Shown: positions 10,201-19,950, numbered from the stretch's first letter. The stretch: DNA of 64,000 nucleotides from Emiliania huxleyi CCMP1516 (GCF_000372725.1 NW_005200600.1:43369-107368), one strand, 5' to 3'. The notes: generated by a model from the letters alone, not told the origin. Translations and numbers: made by a program.

Positions 10201-10977
10201 CTCCCGGTGGCAAATAATAGCCCAAGTCGAAGAGTGCGCCCCGCCCTCGGTATCTGGGCGGCAGGCGGGGCTAGAGAGGCACGATGGTGCACGGATGGGG
10301 GCGCGAGCCGCCATCTTGGACTGTGAGGCGAGTGTTTGCAACCGGGAGCTCGCCGCCGCCCCTACACCGCCGCCGCCGCCCTCCCGGTGGCAAATAATAG
10401 CCCAAGTCGAAGAGTGCGCCCCGCCCTCGGTATCTGGGCGGCAGGCGGGGCTAGAGTGGCACGCTGGTGCGCGGATGGGGGCGCGAGCCGCCATCTTGGA
10501 CTGTGAGGCGAGTATTTGCAACCGGGAGCTCGCCGCCGCCCCTACACCGCCGCGGCCGCCCTCCCGATGCGTCGAGAGTCGACTCTCGACTGCTGAGTCC
10601 TGAGAGAGTTCATCCCACCATCAGCACCGTATTCGCCCACAGCATGCCATGAGATTCATATAGGTCTAGTGTACACATCAGCTCAGCGAGAGACCAATAT
10701 CTCCAGCCTTCTTCATCTTGGCTGCTGCTTGGGAGCCAACACCTGTGCAAGTGAGTGTCAGAGTGTCGGAACTCGGTGGGAGCATCCGTCACCACATCAT
10801 TCACGTTCACACGACTCTTCACACTCGCTCGAAAAAGTGAAATTTCGTTTCACATGAAATGTGAAGTGAAAGTGAAAGTGAAACCGATTCGCTGTTTCCA
10901 TGTGAAATCACGAACCCTGCGCGGGTGAGTCGTGGCGCATGAGGTTTGGCGAACGGGGTCGGACCGCGAGGCCTTGA
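7285..10977 (+). CDS. 2H-phosphoesterase-like protein, 3' end split by a hAT-like insertion
   Basis: The ATG at 7285 opens about 280 residues. Two His-x-Thr/Ser motifs, LHVTLFH (HVT at residues 129-131) and LIHASLL (HAS at 224-226), are placed as in the 2H phosphoesterase superfamily (LigT/ThpR/AKAP7-like), where the two histidines hydrolyse or ligate 2',3'-cyclic or 2'-5' nucleotide bonds. An opening strand VRVLALPL supports this. The RNA or nucleotide substrate is unknown. At 8131 the reading frame runs into a 2788-bp element (8132-10919). Skipping the element and one 8-bp target copy restores the frame after MTLAG and gives ESWRMRFGERGRTARP and a stop at 10975-10977. In the present allele the ORF instead ends inside the element at 8175, so the last 17 native residues are replaced. 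Confidence 0.6.
8699..8735 (+). repeat. Interstitial telomere-type (TTAGGG)n, first block
   Basis: Six uninterrupted TTAGGG units inside the hAT-like element, well away from any chromosome end in this window. Confidence 0.9.
8857..8930 (+). repeat. Interstitial telomere-type (TTAGGG)n, second block
   Basis: About eleven TTAGGG units with one short slip (GGGTAGGG). It lies 120 bases after the first block and just before the satellite array. Confidence 0.9.
9003..10566 (+). repeat. Satellite array: nine 180-186-bp units with four-unit higher-order repeat
   Basis: The marker GCCGCCATCTTGGAC occurs at 9029, 9211, 9397, 9579, 9759, 9941, 10127, 10307 and 10487, giving spacings of 182, 186, 182, 180, 182, 186, 180 and 180. 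Units 1-4 match units 5-8 better than their neighbours: the GAGGCGAGCC insertion is in units 3 and 7, GAGGCACGATGG in 4 and 8, CCCGATGG in 2 and 6. The higher-order period is therefore about 730 bp. Long ORFs on both strands here are artefacts of stop-poor GC-rich repeats. Confidence 0.9.
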
Positions 10978-11095
10978 GAGCCGTAGGAAAGAAGGGGGCC
11001 GTGCGAGGGAATCGAGGTGCGCTTAAACAGAGAAGTCAACGTCGTGCATGTGAAAACACAGCTCAGCCTCACACACACGGTACGAGCGCCACGCT

Positions 11096-12805
11096 TCACG
11101 CGAAAATCGACTTTGCCTGCTCGGCCACGCACTCGATCGTGCCGCCTTCTTCTCTGCTTGCAATGAAGGGCACGTTCTTCTCACGAACTTTATTATTGCA
11201 GGTGCGGCGCGGCCGCGACGCCGGCACCCGCACGTCATTGGGTGGGCCGTCTATGGCCTTGTGCCCCGCGTTTGCGCACTTGGCGTAGGCCTTCGGGATG
11301 TTCCCATTGCGGCCGCATAGATCCCGCAGCCCATCGACCGCGAACGGCAGCGCTGTTTGTTCACACGTGGCGTTGCAGCGCTCGCGGAACTGCGCGCGCA
11401 CAAGCTCAAAGTCCATGCGCGAGTGCATCGAGTGCACCACGAGCGACTTCGCGCTGACCGAGCTCGTGCAGAGCCCGCGCTCCGCGTCGTCGCGAAACTC
11501 CCACCCGTCGTGCACGATGTCCCACCCCCAGTGGAGCGGTGTGAGCTCCGGGAAGGGCGCGATGTGCGCGAAGAAGCCAAAGGCGGAGTCCTCCCCCTTG
11601 ACCCAATACGGCGGCTCGAAGCGCGCCGACGCGTTGTGCCAAAAGTCGTACACGAGCCGCGAGCCGGCGATCCACTTGACGAGGTCGTAGCTCATCCCCC
11701 AAAAGAGGCCCGCCGCGTACGGGTACGGCCCCACCGCATCGCCCCCGCCCGGCAGCAGCGGGCACTCGACTTTTTTGGCGCCGGCCGCCTGGAGCGGCCC
11801 AAAGCCGTAGCCGCACGGCTGAAAATTGCGGAGCGAGTAGGAGCACCAGAGGGTGTTGCCAAAGTAGAGCGGCCCTTGCCGCGTGGCGAGCAGCGTGCGC
11901 AGGGTGTGCTCGAGGCGCGTCGTGTGGATCCACGTGTCCCAGTCTGCCTTGAGGAAGAAGCGGGTCGTGCGGTGCAGCACGACCACCTGCTGGAACCAGG
12001 CGAGGATCTTCTCGCCGGTGCACTTTGGGTCGCCGCGGTACGGGTCCTTTGTGGCCTCGCGCGCGTTGACGAGGGCGAGGTCGCCGTGCGCCATCTGCTC
12101 CTCGTGCAGCTGCTCCACCTGCGCCGCCGAGCCGGACGTCGGGGGCACCGGCGGGAGGCTGCTCCTTCGGCGAGAGGTGTGGGGCGGGCGAGGGTGGTGC
12201 GTGCGGGAGGGACGCGCCAGCGAGTCATCGTGCCCCTCGCCCTGGTAGGTGAGGAGGCCGATGATGAACTCGGCGCGGACCGAGCCGCTCTCGTGCGCCA
12301 GGTTTGGGTACTCTGGGTACCAGAGCTCACGCAGAAGCGCGCGCCGCTGCCGATTCGCCTCATTGATGCCCACCGGGAAGCCGATTACCGCAAACCACCC
12401 CTCACGCCGCCGGGCAGGTCGCGCATACGCAGGCGTGCTGACTGTGCCGTAGTTTTGCTCGATGTAGGCCCGCTTCTCGGCCTCGGGCAGAGTCTTCCAC
12501 CCGTTGGCCGGCTTTTCACGTGCGGCGCGCACCTGTCCGCGGACAGTCGAAAGCACGGACGGCGGCGGCGAGCCGCCGTTGGACACTGGACACGGCGTCG
12601 GCACTGGGCACGGCGTCGGCGCTGGGCACGGCGTCGGCACCGGGCACGGCGTTTTCACCGAAGCTGCAGCCGACGCAGAGACCCTCGCCTCTGCGAGATG
12701 CCGCGACTGAGCATCATGGCGCCCCGCCGGCGGCGTCGCGAGATGGTCGATGAGGCGTGTGAGGCAGAACGTCGCGAGGGCGGTGACGATGTGTGATGCA
12801 CGCAT
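11096..12805 (-). CDS. GT31-type galactosyltransferase-like protein (type II membrane)
   Basis: One long ORF. The start was chosen at the ATG at 12805 because it puts a hydrophobic signal-anchor (IVTALATFCLTRLI) at the N terminus, giving 569 residues. A stem with four CPVPT-type repeats follows. The catalytic region has RRALLRELWYP, AEFIIGLLT, HGDLALVNAREATKDPY, FFLKADWDTWIH (near residue 288, the place of the usual DxD), YPYAAGLFWGMSYDLVKWI and WVKGEDSAFG. This order matches the Galactosyl_T (GT31) family that adds beta-1,3-linked Gal or GlcNAc in the Golgi. DxD is replaced by D-W-D. A proline/arginine-rich stretch near residues 190-230 may be an in-frame intron. The acceptor sugar cannot be told. 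Confidence 0.75.
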   Translation of the reverse strand: MRASHIVTALATFCLTRLIDHLATPPAGRHDAQSRHLAEARVSASAAASVKTPCPVPTPCPAPTPCPVPTPCPVSNGGSPPPSVLSTVRGQVRAAREKPANGWKTLPEAEKRAYIEQNYGTVSTPAYARPARRREGWFAVIGFPVGINEANRQRRALLRELWYPEYPNLAHESGSVRAEFIIGLLTYQGEGHDDSLARPSRTHHPRPPHTSRRRSSLPPVPPTSGSAAQVEQLHEEQMAHGDLALVNAREATKDPYRGDPKCTGEKILAWFQQVVVLHRTTRFFLKADWDTWIHTTRLEHTLRTLLATRQGPLYFGNTLWCSYSLRNFQPCGYGFGPLQAAGAKKVECPLLPGGGDAVGPYPYAAGLFWGMSYDLVKWIAGSRLVYDFWHNASARFEPPYWVKGEDSAFGFFAHIAPFPELTPLHWGWDIVHDGWEFRDDAERGLCTSSVSAKSLVVHSMHSRMDFELVRAQFRERCNATCEQTALPFAVDGLRDLCGRNGNIPKAYAKCANAGHKAIDGPPNDVRVPASRPRRTCNNKVREKNVPFIASREEGGTIECVAEQAKSIFA

Positions 12806-12894
12806 GATTGCAGCTACCACGGAGGTAGCGCCGAGTCGTGACACAGGAGCAAAACCTGGAAGCACAAAAAGAAATCGCTGGCCGTGCAAAACGT

Positions 12895-12950
12895 AACCCA
12901 TCCCTCCCTTGGGTTGTCTGTTTTCTTTCTTTCTTTTTTACATACGAGAG
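12895..12950 (-). repeat. LINE-like 3' tail fragment
   Basis: CCCATCCCTCCCTTGGGTTG followed by TCTGTTTTCTTTCTTTC is the reverse complement of the tail seen at 52725-52768 and, in part, at 17090-17125 and 57505-57575. It is probably the 3' end of a retroelement family. Confidence 0.5.
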
Positions 12951-13330
12951 AGGAATCCCTGGGACCCTGTCGTGTGTGGGTGAACCCTGGTCCCTGCCCA
13001 GCCCCCCGATTGAATCGTGTAGACCGCGACTCTCGAGGCGAAGACCGTGCGGGTTATCTCTGGCAACCCCATCTCGACACTGGACAAATTCTTTTTCGTG
13101 AGCCCCATAAAATTCTTTTTCGTGAGCACTGTTCCCGCGTTTTGCCGCGGTTGGCCCAACTCTAGGCCCGGGCCACTCCCTACTGCTGCTGGGCCTTTGC
13201 GGCGGCGGGCGCGGCCGGAGGCAGCCCAGCCCACCGCTGCGAGCCAAACTCGGCCCGCGCGACTTGGCGTTATTTCTTACTTTTTTTATAGATCAACACT
13301 TTCGATAGACCGAAAGTAAGATCGTTCGGT
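12951..13330. other. Intergenic stretch with repeat scraps
   Basis: Includes two close copies of AAATTCTTTTTCGTGAGC at 13088-13125, a motif related to those near 52550-52950. No gene is seen. Confidence 0.4.
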
Positions 13331-13401
13331 GCAGAAACCCCGGCCATGCCCATGTAACGCAATTGTGCTCGATTTTTTCTCCAAGTCTTCTGGACCCATC
13401 G

Positions 13402-14110
13402 ATGGCCGTCGCCTCGACGCCGCTCGTCGCGGCACCATCGTGCCCGGCCTGGGCGAAGCATCGTCGCGGGCGCCAGCCGCAGTTCGACGGCAAGCCGTGC
13501 GAGCCTGCTAAGGAGGAGGACATGTGGCTGTGCCTGGCCGACGGCCGCGCGCGCAGCACCGCCGACCTGAAGCGCCTGGCGACAGCCGCTCGGGTGCGAG
13601 CGAAACGAGCAAGAGATGCAGCCGCCGCGAACACGCGCGATCGGCAGGCGCGCGACCAGCGCCGCCGGCAGCGTGAGCAGCACGACCGGCGCGCAGCGCC
13701 GGCGGTCGCCAAGACCGTGCGCCCACAACGCGGCCAGTGCGGCTGCCCGGCGCACGCGGTGTGCGGCATGTGCGTCGACCAGGGCAAGCTCGCCGCGGCC
13801 GAGCAGGCGGCCATCGACCTGGAGACGCGCTTCCACGCCTCGACGAACGTCGTCATGGACCTGGAGCGGCCCGAGGACGAGACGGCGGCGCTGCTGCAGC
13901 GCTGCGTGCACGTCTCCGACGAGACGAAGCGGCGGCTGCTGGGCGAGTGGAGCGACGAGCGCATGGCGCACGCGCTGCCGCTGCACGCATGCGCCTCGTG
14001 CGGCGTGCGGGACCCGTCGCTGACGTACACGCGGGTTGACGTGTCGGCGCTGCCGCGCACTGTGTCTGTGCGCGTACTGTCCAAGCCTAAAGTCTGGGCA
14101 GGTTGTCGGG
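13402..14110 (+). CDS. Helitron-like or other mobile-element protein, C-terminally truncated
   Basis: The ORF from the ATG at 13402 encodes an Arg/Ala-rich basic N-terminal half, a cysteine group (GQCGCPAHAVCGMC) and a following segment ending LHACASCGVRDPSLTYTRVD. The CxxCG-R-x-P segment and its surroundings resemble N-terminal regions of Helitron-encoded proteins in algae; this is a weak resemblance from memory. At about 14110 the frame runs into a copy of the 445-bp repeat (14110-14535), which supplies the last about 80 codons, so the native C terminus including any Rep/helicase part is missing. If the repeat is unrelated, this is simply an interrupted gene of unknown function. Confidence 0.4.
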
Positions 14111-14535
14111 GACACGATCCCGGCATGAACACGCCGATCTGGCAAAATCCCGAGTGCCTACCGCACGCGCCGCGTCGCGGCGCGTGCGGTAGGCTTTGTT
14201 TGAAGTTAAAAGTCGAATCAGGGCGCCGTCGGCGTTGTCCCCCGATTTTGTCCCCCGGACCGTCCGTCCGGACCGCTCCGGGACGCACGCCGGCGAGGCA
14301 CCATCAAGCTGCTATACGGCCCCGGCATTGCCTTCCCAGGCTTAGCTAGACTGAGAGATATTGTGCACATGGTTGGTCTCTACAATATATACACTGACAC
14401 TGAACCTCTCAGAGCTCGTCCCGGTCCGTCACGGCCATCCTCGGCCTCCGGAGGGCCCCCGGCCGCGGCGCGGTACGTCGGCGTCACAAATCCGACCACA
14501 GAGCACCGGGACGCGGTCGGGCGATCCGAGGCCCA
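14110..14535 (-). repeat. Single inverted copy of the 445-bp repeat unit
   Basis: Reads as the reverse complement of the units at 33485-35515, with moderate divergence. It has the same hairpin site (here CCTACCGCACGCGCCGC and its complement at 14157-14193), TTTGTTTGAAGTTAAAAGTC, the GATATTGTGCACATGGTT box and the CGGCCATCCTCGGCCTCCGG segment. Confidence 0.8.
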
Positions 14536-15330
14536 ACTAGGCGTATGCATTGCCTATCCAGGGCTATCACCTGGACCTATCAACAGGCGCCTGCGGCGCC
14601 GTGGTCAGGAGCTGCTGTTCACGCCGGTCCACACTTTCATAGTGGACAGTAGCCGGCGGCGAAGACGAGACGCGGCACGTGTTTGAGCTCTCGCCCGAGC
14701 AGTGCGCTAAGTATCGAGGAAAAGGAGTTGCGGTGTTGATCGCCGCGGGAGCCCTCTTATTTGTATGTAGCTCTTACGAACATACCCGAGAGAGAGAGAG
14801 AGCTCAGCTTCCGAGCTCTCACGCCGCGCGTAGGGCCCTTAGGGGCCTAGAGAACACAACCCCCTCTCTCTTTTCTCCCAGTAAGCTAAAAGTACGTACC
14901 CGAGGGTGAACTGCTGACAGGGTTTTTTAGGGTTAATCAGTCTTCGCGTGCCGCCTGTCGTTCGACTCGGGCGCCTTGTGCGTCGGGGTGGCGAGCAGGG
15001 GACGAAAGCTAAAATGAAACGTGTGCGGGATGTCTGTGGGCCCGAGAGCGATATGCCATGAGATGTCCGCCTTGCGTTGTTTCATAACATCGAAGGCTAA
15101 GCTCAAAATAAAACGGATCGACCCTATCAAGTGCTCAAGTGCTCAAAGGCGGGATTAGAAGCTTAGAATGCAGAGGTAAGTCAATTTTTAGCATGCCAAA
15201 TTAACTCTGAATACAAAAGTCCGGTATCTAGATACTCGTGGGCAACGCACTGCTCAGGAGTGTGGATGCGGAAGGCTACTTTGGCGTGCGTGGATGCTTC
15301 CTTCTGCTTGAGGATGATGTCGTCTGTAGC
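14536..15330. other. Intergenic stretch, no gene seen
   Basis: Contains a short (GA)n run at 14790-14803 and little else. The 3' UTR and terminator of TCTP should lie at the right end. Confidence 0.4.
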
Positions 15331-15829
15331 TCAGAACTTCTCTTCTTTAAGGCAGTCTGCGAAGAAAAGGAAGGTGGGGCCCTTGTCGGTCTGCTCCTTC
15401 TGGTAGGAGAGAGCGAGACCAGCAATCCATGTTGTAGTTGGCGCCGGCGTAGAACTGGAACTCATCGAAATTGCTTACGATGTACTTGACGGCCTCGGTG
15501 GCTCCCTGCTGGAATCCTTTCACGCGGTCTTCCTTGCCTTCCTCCTTCAGTTTGGTGACAACACTCTTGAAGAAGCCCTTGACGTAGGACATGAAGTCTT
15601 TCTTGGTAAGCTGAACCTCCTGGAGTGGGAAGGCATCTACTAGGTTGACGACCATATCGCCATCGTCATAATAGTCTGCGACATCATCGGAAGCAATGGC
15701 GACGAAGTCGCTGCTCTTCTTGGTGTACTTTGCTTTAACTTCCCAGATGGCGTCGTTGTATAGCTGCTGGTGGGGGTAGGAATCAGAGAACATTTCATCT
15801 CCGCTGATCAGGTCCTTGAACACTTTCAT
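15331..15829 (-). CDS. Translationally controlled tumor protein (TCTP)
   Basis: The start MKVFKDLISGDEMFSDSYP is the classic TCTP N terminus. The middle gives FPLQEVQLTKKDFMSYVKGF and the about 50-residue C-terminal domain begins EFQFYAGANYNMD. Right after that aspartate one extra base shifts the frame; the shifted frame then gives LALSYQKEQTDKGPTFLFF and ADCLKEEKF with a stop at 15331-15333, exactly the expected TCTP end. With that correction the protein would be about 165 residues, normal for the family. TCTP is a cytosolic calcium- and GTPase-associated growth regulator with an MSS4-like fold. The frame change near 15427 could be a sequencing slip or an allelic defect. Possible upstream exons are listed separately. 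Confidence 0.85.
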
Positions 15830-16012
15830 CTTCTCGTCCGCGTCGGTCTACCAGGCAGCACACAGGCATCAGATAAATGCAAAGTAGGGGCATCCATGTG
15901 TGTGCGAGTGCGAGAGATGGAGTGGCCAGCAACATGAGATGGGAGGGGGGGGAGGGGGTCGAGGCGGAGAGAGCGGGCGACTGCGCGGCAAGGCTACAAG
16001 GTGCGCACACCT

Positions 16013-16420
16013 TGAACGCCGGCTCCATCTTTTCAGCCGCGACGAACTCCTCCTTGAGCGCTGGCGCCGGGGCCAGCGCATTCGAAAAGAAAAGGCAGCA
16101 TGGTTCCGCCGTTTCGTTTCGTTCTCGCGCATGGTGCATCCTGCCCGCTCCCCGCAGCTACGCTGCTGGCAATTGATGTCGCACGCGCATGCCCACCCTC
16201 ACGGCACCCACGCCATACCCGCGCGCTGACAACACATACCTGACATGCGCACTGCACCGACATCCAGCCAGGCTCCCGCGTCGACGTTGACGCTAACGAA
16301 GAGAGGCGCGTTGAGCCGGCGCAAGGAGCACGTCTCACTCACACCACCACTGACGGCCTCCCACTTCTCGGCCGCAGCTTTTCACACCGTGGTACCTTCG
16401 GCTCCTCGTCGCTAGCATCA
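16013..16420 (-). other. Putative upstream exons spliced towards TCTP
   Basis: Open, protein-like segments precede TCTP on the same strand: AAEKWEAVSGGVSETCSL followed by RRLNAPLFVSVNVDAGAWL (about 16370-16240), and ALKEEFVAAEKMEPAFK ending at 16014 before GTGTGCGC. A matching acceptor TGGTAG precedes ACCGACGCGGACGAGAAG and the TCTP ATG. They could be an N-terminal extension, a 5' neighbour gene or an alternative transcript. The family is not recognised. Confidence 0.3.
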
Positions 16421-16429
16421 TCAGCGAGT

Positions 16430-17235
16430 ACACCCTGCCTCTCGCCGTTTGCCCTGGCGAACGTGGCCGTGCTGATTGTCTGGTGCACGGGGGCGCGTGC
16501 TAGCTGACTGTGCCAGCTTCCCGGCCTCCGGCGTCTATACCGGGAGCCTCCCGGACCATCGACCTCGGGAGCTCTCCCGCACCGTTTAAGCGTTTAAGAC
16601 CGTTTGAGGATTCGGCGGCCCAGGCAGCCTGGCCGGTTTTAAGCCGTTTAAGCCGCAGGCGCCCCAGGGCCCACCCTGGTAAGCCTAGGGGGGCGGCCCT
16701 AAGGCGACAGACTCGCAGCGCGGTGCTCGGTGGTCCCTACTCGAATCATAGAATTTAACAAAACAACTCTCTCTCACAGCAGACAGCATAGAAAGAAGAA
16801 AACAGAGAATAGGGAGGGATGGCGATGGGAGGACGGCACGCCGCCGCCATACTCGAATCGCACGTGTGCGTGTGCGAGGTGGCAATTCAATTTTTATTTT
16901 TGATGGGGAAAGGTCCTCTCGGCGAGCACCAACCACGGTCGGTGCTCGCGGATTCGACCATCCGCCTTCTGATGACTGCGAATCCGATGGCGGCTTCTGA
17001 GTTTGTTTTGTTGGCTTCTGTGAGGACGACGGCTTCTACGTAGAAGCCGTCGAGTAGAAGCCGTCGTCCGCGCTTTGCCTGTTGTGTGAATCTGAAAAGA
17101 AAGAAATAAAACAGACAACCCAAGGGAGTGTGAATCTGAATCATGCGCGACCCTCGAAATTTGGGGGGAAAATTCTTTTTTTTGCGCCCGCCTCGGGCGC
17201 CCCGGCGGTGAGGGACGCGTACAATTGTAGTGCAA
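16430..17235. other. Intergenic stretch with repeat fragments
   Basis: Contains AAGCCGTTTAAGC-type short repeats near 16585-16660 and a duplicated GTAGAAGCCGTCG at 17039-17067. GCTTTGCCTGTTGTGTGAAT at 17073-17092 recurs at 52816, followed by a LINE-like tail to 17125. No gene is seen. Confidence 0.4.
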
Positions 17236-18328
17236 ATGTCGGCCGCAACCCAGCAGGCGGCCGCGAAAGCGGCCATCCGGCGGATGAGGGGCAACGAGGT
17301 GTGCGCGGAGTGCGCGGCGCCGCAGGTTGAGTGGTTGGTGCTCGAGTACGGCGTGGTCGTCTGCATCCGGTGCGCCGGCGGCCACCGCGGACTCGGCTCT
17401 CACATCTGCAAGGCGTGCCGCCGCCGCGCTCACTCGCCTCACGGCAGCGGTCGCGTGAGACGCTGCGCCCGCCGTCTCGGCAAACAGGTGCGGTCCATCG
17501 ACTTGGACGACTTCTCCGAGGCCGAGCTTCAATGGGCGCAGGAGCACAGCAGCGTGCGGAACGCCGCCATCGCAGGGCCATCCACTATTTACCACAGCCG
17601 GTTGGCGGCTGTGTAGGCGATGGGCAATGCCAAGTCCAACGCGATCTTCGAGGCGGCGCTGCCGGCGCCCGCGCTTGTGGTCGCACGACCGGCCCACCAG
17701 CGTGGCAACGACCTCGCTGTTAACAGGCGAGGATGAGGCGGCCGGCGGCCGACGCGTCCGACACGGTACGGCGCATCTGGCTTCGCGCCAAGTGCGAGCG
17801 CTGAGCCTTGCGGGGGTCGGCGCGCGCCGCTCCACGCCCAGCCGCCCCGGCGCACAGGTACGACGAGCAGCGCTTCGTGGCCGGGGCGGTGACGCGCGGG
17901 CCGCTACCACACGAGCGGCACTCGGGCTGGCTGCAGGCGCCGCGGCCGCCGCGGCCGCTTTCGCGCCCCACTGCGCCCCCGCCCGCCCTGAGCTGACCGC
18001 CCGTGGCGCCGCAGAAGCGTGCGGATTTCCTCCCTGCCTGGCGGTCGCGCTTCTTTGCCTTGGGGGCCGGTGGCACACTAAGCTATTTCACCGACGAGTC
18101 TTGCAGCGCGCAGAGCCAGGTGGGCCCGGGCCTCACACACGCACACTCGCACGCCCGCTCCGCACCCCCCCCCGCCCCCCGCGCACGCTCCCGCCACCCT
18201 GCGTCTCACGCGGCACCCCTCCCGCGCCAGCGTGGGTCGTGGCACCTCGCCGGCTGCACCGTGGACGAGGACTCCACGGACCCCCTCCTCCTTCGGCTCA
18301 CTTTCGAGTCGGCCGTCGGTGGCGGCAC
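17236..18328 (+). CDS. ArfGAP with PH domain (ADAP/centaurin-like)
   Basis: The ATG at 17236 opens an ArfGAP zinc finger: NEVCAECAAPQVEWLVLEYG then VVVCIRCAGGHRGLGSHICK, a perfect C-x2-C-x16-C-x2-C. Exon 1 (17236-17412) joins exon 2 (17488-17553, VRSIDLDDFSEAELQWAQ) over a 75-nt GC-AG intron. Exon 3 at 17617 gives AMGNAKSNAIFEAALP, the conserved GN-x2-N of the family. Later exons give RRIWLRAK plus YDEQRFVAG (phase-matched across GT-AG) and a PH domain start, SGWLQ plus KRADFLPAWRSRFFAL, joined over another GC-AG intron, then DPLLLRLTFESA. ArfGAPs stimulate GTP hydrolysis on Arf in vesicle trafficking, and the PH domain binds phosphoinositides. Later coding to about 19050 is possible but not resolved. 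Confidence 0.8.
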
Positions 18329-19950
18329 CCGATCCAGCGCGGGCTTCGGCCAGGCAACCGCACACGGCCGACGCGCAACGGTGGCCCCTGCTGTAGGCCA
18401 CGCGGGTGGCGCCTTCCGCACCCGTGTCGACAGCGCGCCCTCGCCCCGCGGCCGAGTCGTCCGCTTGCTGGCGGCGTCGCAGCAGGTGCCAAGGGACCCT
18501 CATCTGCACGCCTCGGCGCGGCGCCGCACCACCCTTCCGAGTTGGCATCGTAGGAGGCGGACGCTTGGGTCTGGGCACTCTACCATGCGACGCACGCAGC
18601 GCGCTCCTCCACAATGCCCACATCGAGTACGGCTAGCCGAGCGCGAGCCGTCGGCGGGGGGACGTGACTCCACCATCCACGGGACCGCGCTGCCCTCGCG
18701 CTCCTGAGGAGGGCGGCGGGGCGGCGGGCTGCGGGCACGGTCGTCCGCGGCGGCTGCGGACCCGCCCGCCCACCCCGCGGCGCGAGCCTCGTTTGGCTCG
18801 CAGCCCAGCCAGCGCAGCGCCTCATCGAGCGCCGCCTCGCCGACGCGCCCCTCGAGGCCGCCGAGCCGGGTTCAAGGAGCGGCGGCGGCGGACGGCAGAT
18901 CAAGGAGGACTTGCGGGGCGTCGAGGACGGCAGCGGCTATCAACGCGACTTTCGCCCAGTACTTGCGCGTGCTCGAGCTCTTCGTCCGAGAGAGTAGCTT
19001 CTGGCAACCTGCGCCGCGCCTTTGCGCAGGTCTGTCTGCTATATGTTCTGATCCTGCATTGTGCGATCGAGGACGGCGCCCCCCGGGAGGTGAGCGGCGC
19101 TGGAGGAGCTCACGCCGACGATGCATTCGGCAACCGACCCGAAACGAGATGTGCACCTCGATGCAGTTGGCGCACAGCGGCCAGCGCACATCCGCATTTT
19201 GTGAGAGCGAGACTCATGTTGAGAGACGATGGTCGATGCGGTGTGAGATTCTGAGAGAATCTCGCAGACATCGCCAAGAGTCAGGCCCGCCCCAGAGGAG
19301 AGTTTTTTAACAGATGCGGAGCAGCGCCTCCCCAGTCTCTCGCCAAAGCGGGAGTTCCGAACAGCCAATTTCAATTACACAAGATTCAAGAACGTGGGGC
19401 TCGTTGTGCGAGTATATGGGCCACGATGTCTCAAATATGAGGGGGTTTGACTCCTACCAGCTCCTGACGCTATCCCTGGCAGCTCTAATGGCCAGGATCA
19501 GTAGTGTTGTGATAGAGGGTGCCCATACTAGCGCAGGAGCTGCCACACTCGCCCGGACCGTCCCCTTCTGGGGCCGGTTCCGCAGCCCGCGAGAGCCGAC
19601 AGCGGGGCTGTGCCGCGGGTGCCTACTGCCGAGTGCCACAAACACTGCGCCGTCCCGCCATCACCTACAGGCTGTCTTGTGTGATTGTTGGGATGTCCAA
19701 ACGCCACCATCTTGGCTCTTGCGACCTCAAACCCGCGAGCTGTATGGGTGGTCCTGACGTCGACAGACGCCCGATGACCACGGTGAATCTGAGCCGGAAC
19801 GCGTCGACAAGTCTCGTCTGAGCCCGTGGCGGTCGCCGGCTGAGTCGCCGTACACGGGCCGGTACCTCAGGCGTCACCTCCGCAGCCTCAGGTCTCACAC
19901 TCCATCACCTCCGACGGGACGCCTTCGGTGTCACGCTCGGCGGCGACTTT

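Larger units (their letters stand above)
8132..10919. mobile_element. hAT-like non-autonomous element with 8-bp target duplication
   Basis: The left end is CGGGGTTCGTGAGTGAA. The right end in reverse complement is CAGGGTTCGTGATTTCACA, giving a 12-base terminal repeat with one mismatch. CGCGGGTG flanks it on both sides (8124-8131 and 10920-10927). An 8-bp duplication and CAGGG-type ends are hallmarks of hAT elements. Near each end lie repeated GTGAAA/TTTCAC words. The body holds TTAGGG blocks, a 1.55-kb satellite and only short ORFs (a 70-residue one at 10610-10822 minus), with no transposase. A second copy of the left about 450 bases lies inverted at 58449-58698. Confidence 0.75.

Noticed and set aside
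9058..10603. Large ORFs on both strands across the satellite, up to 295 codons
   Set aside because: Both strands stay open because the repeat unit lacks stops; the unit lengths are not all multiples of three and the sequence is a satellite.
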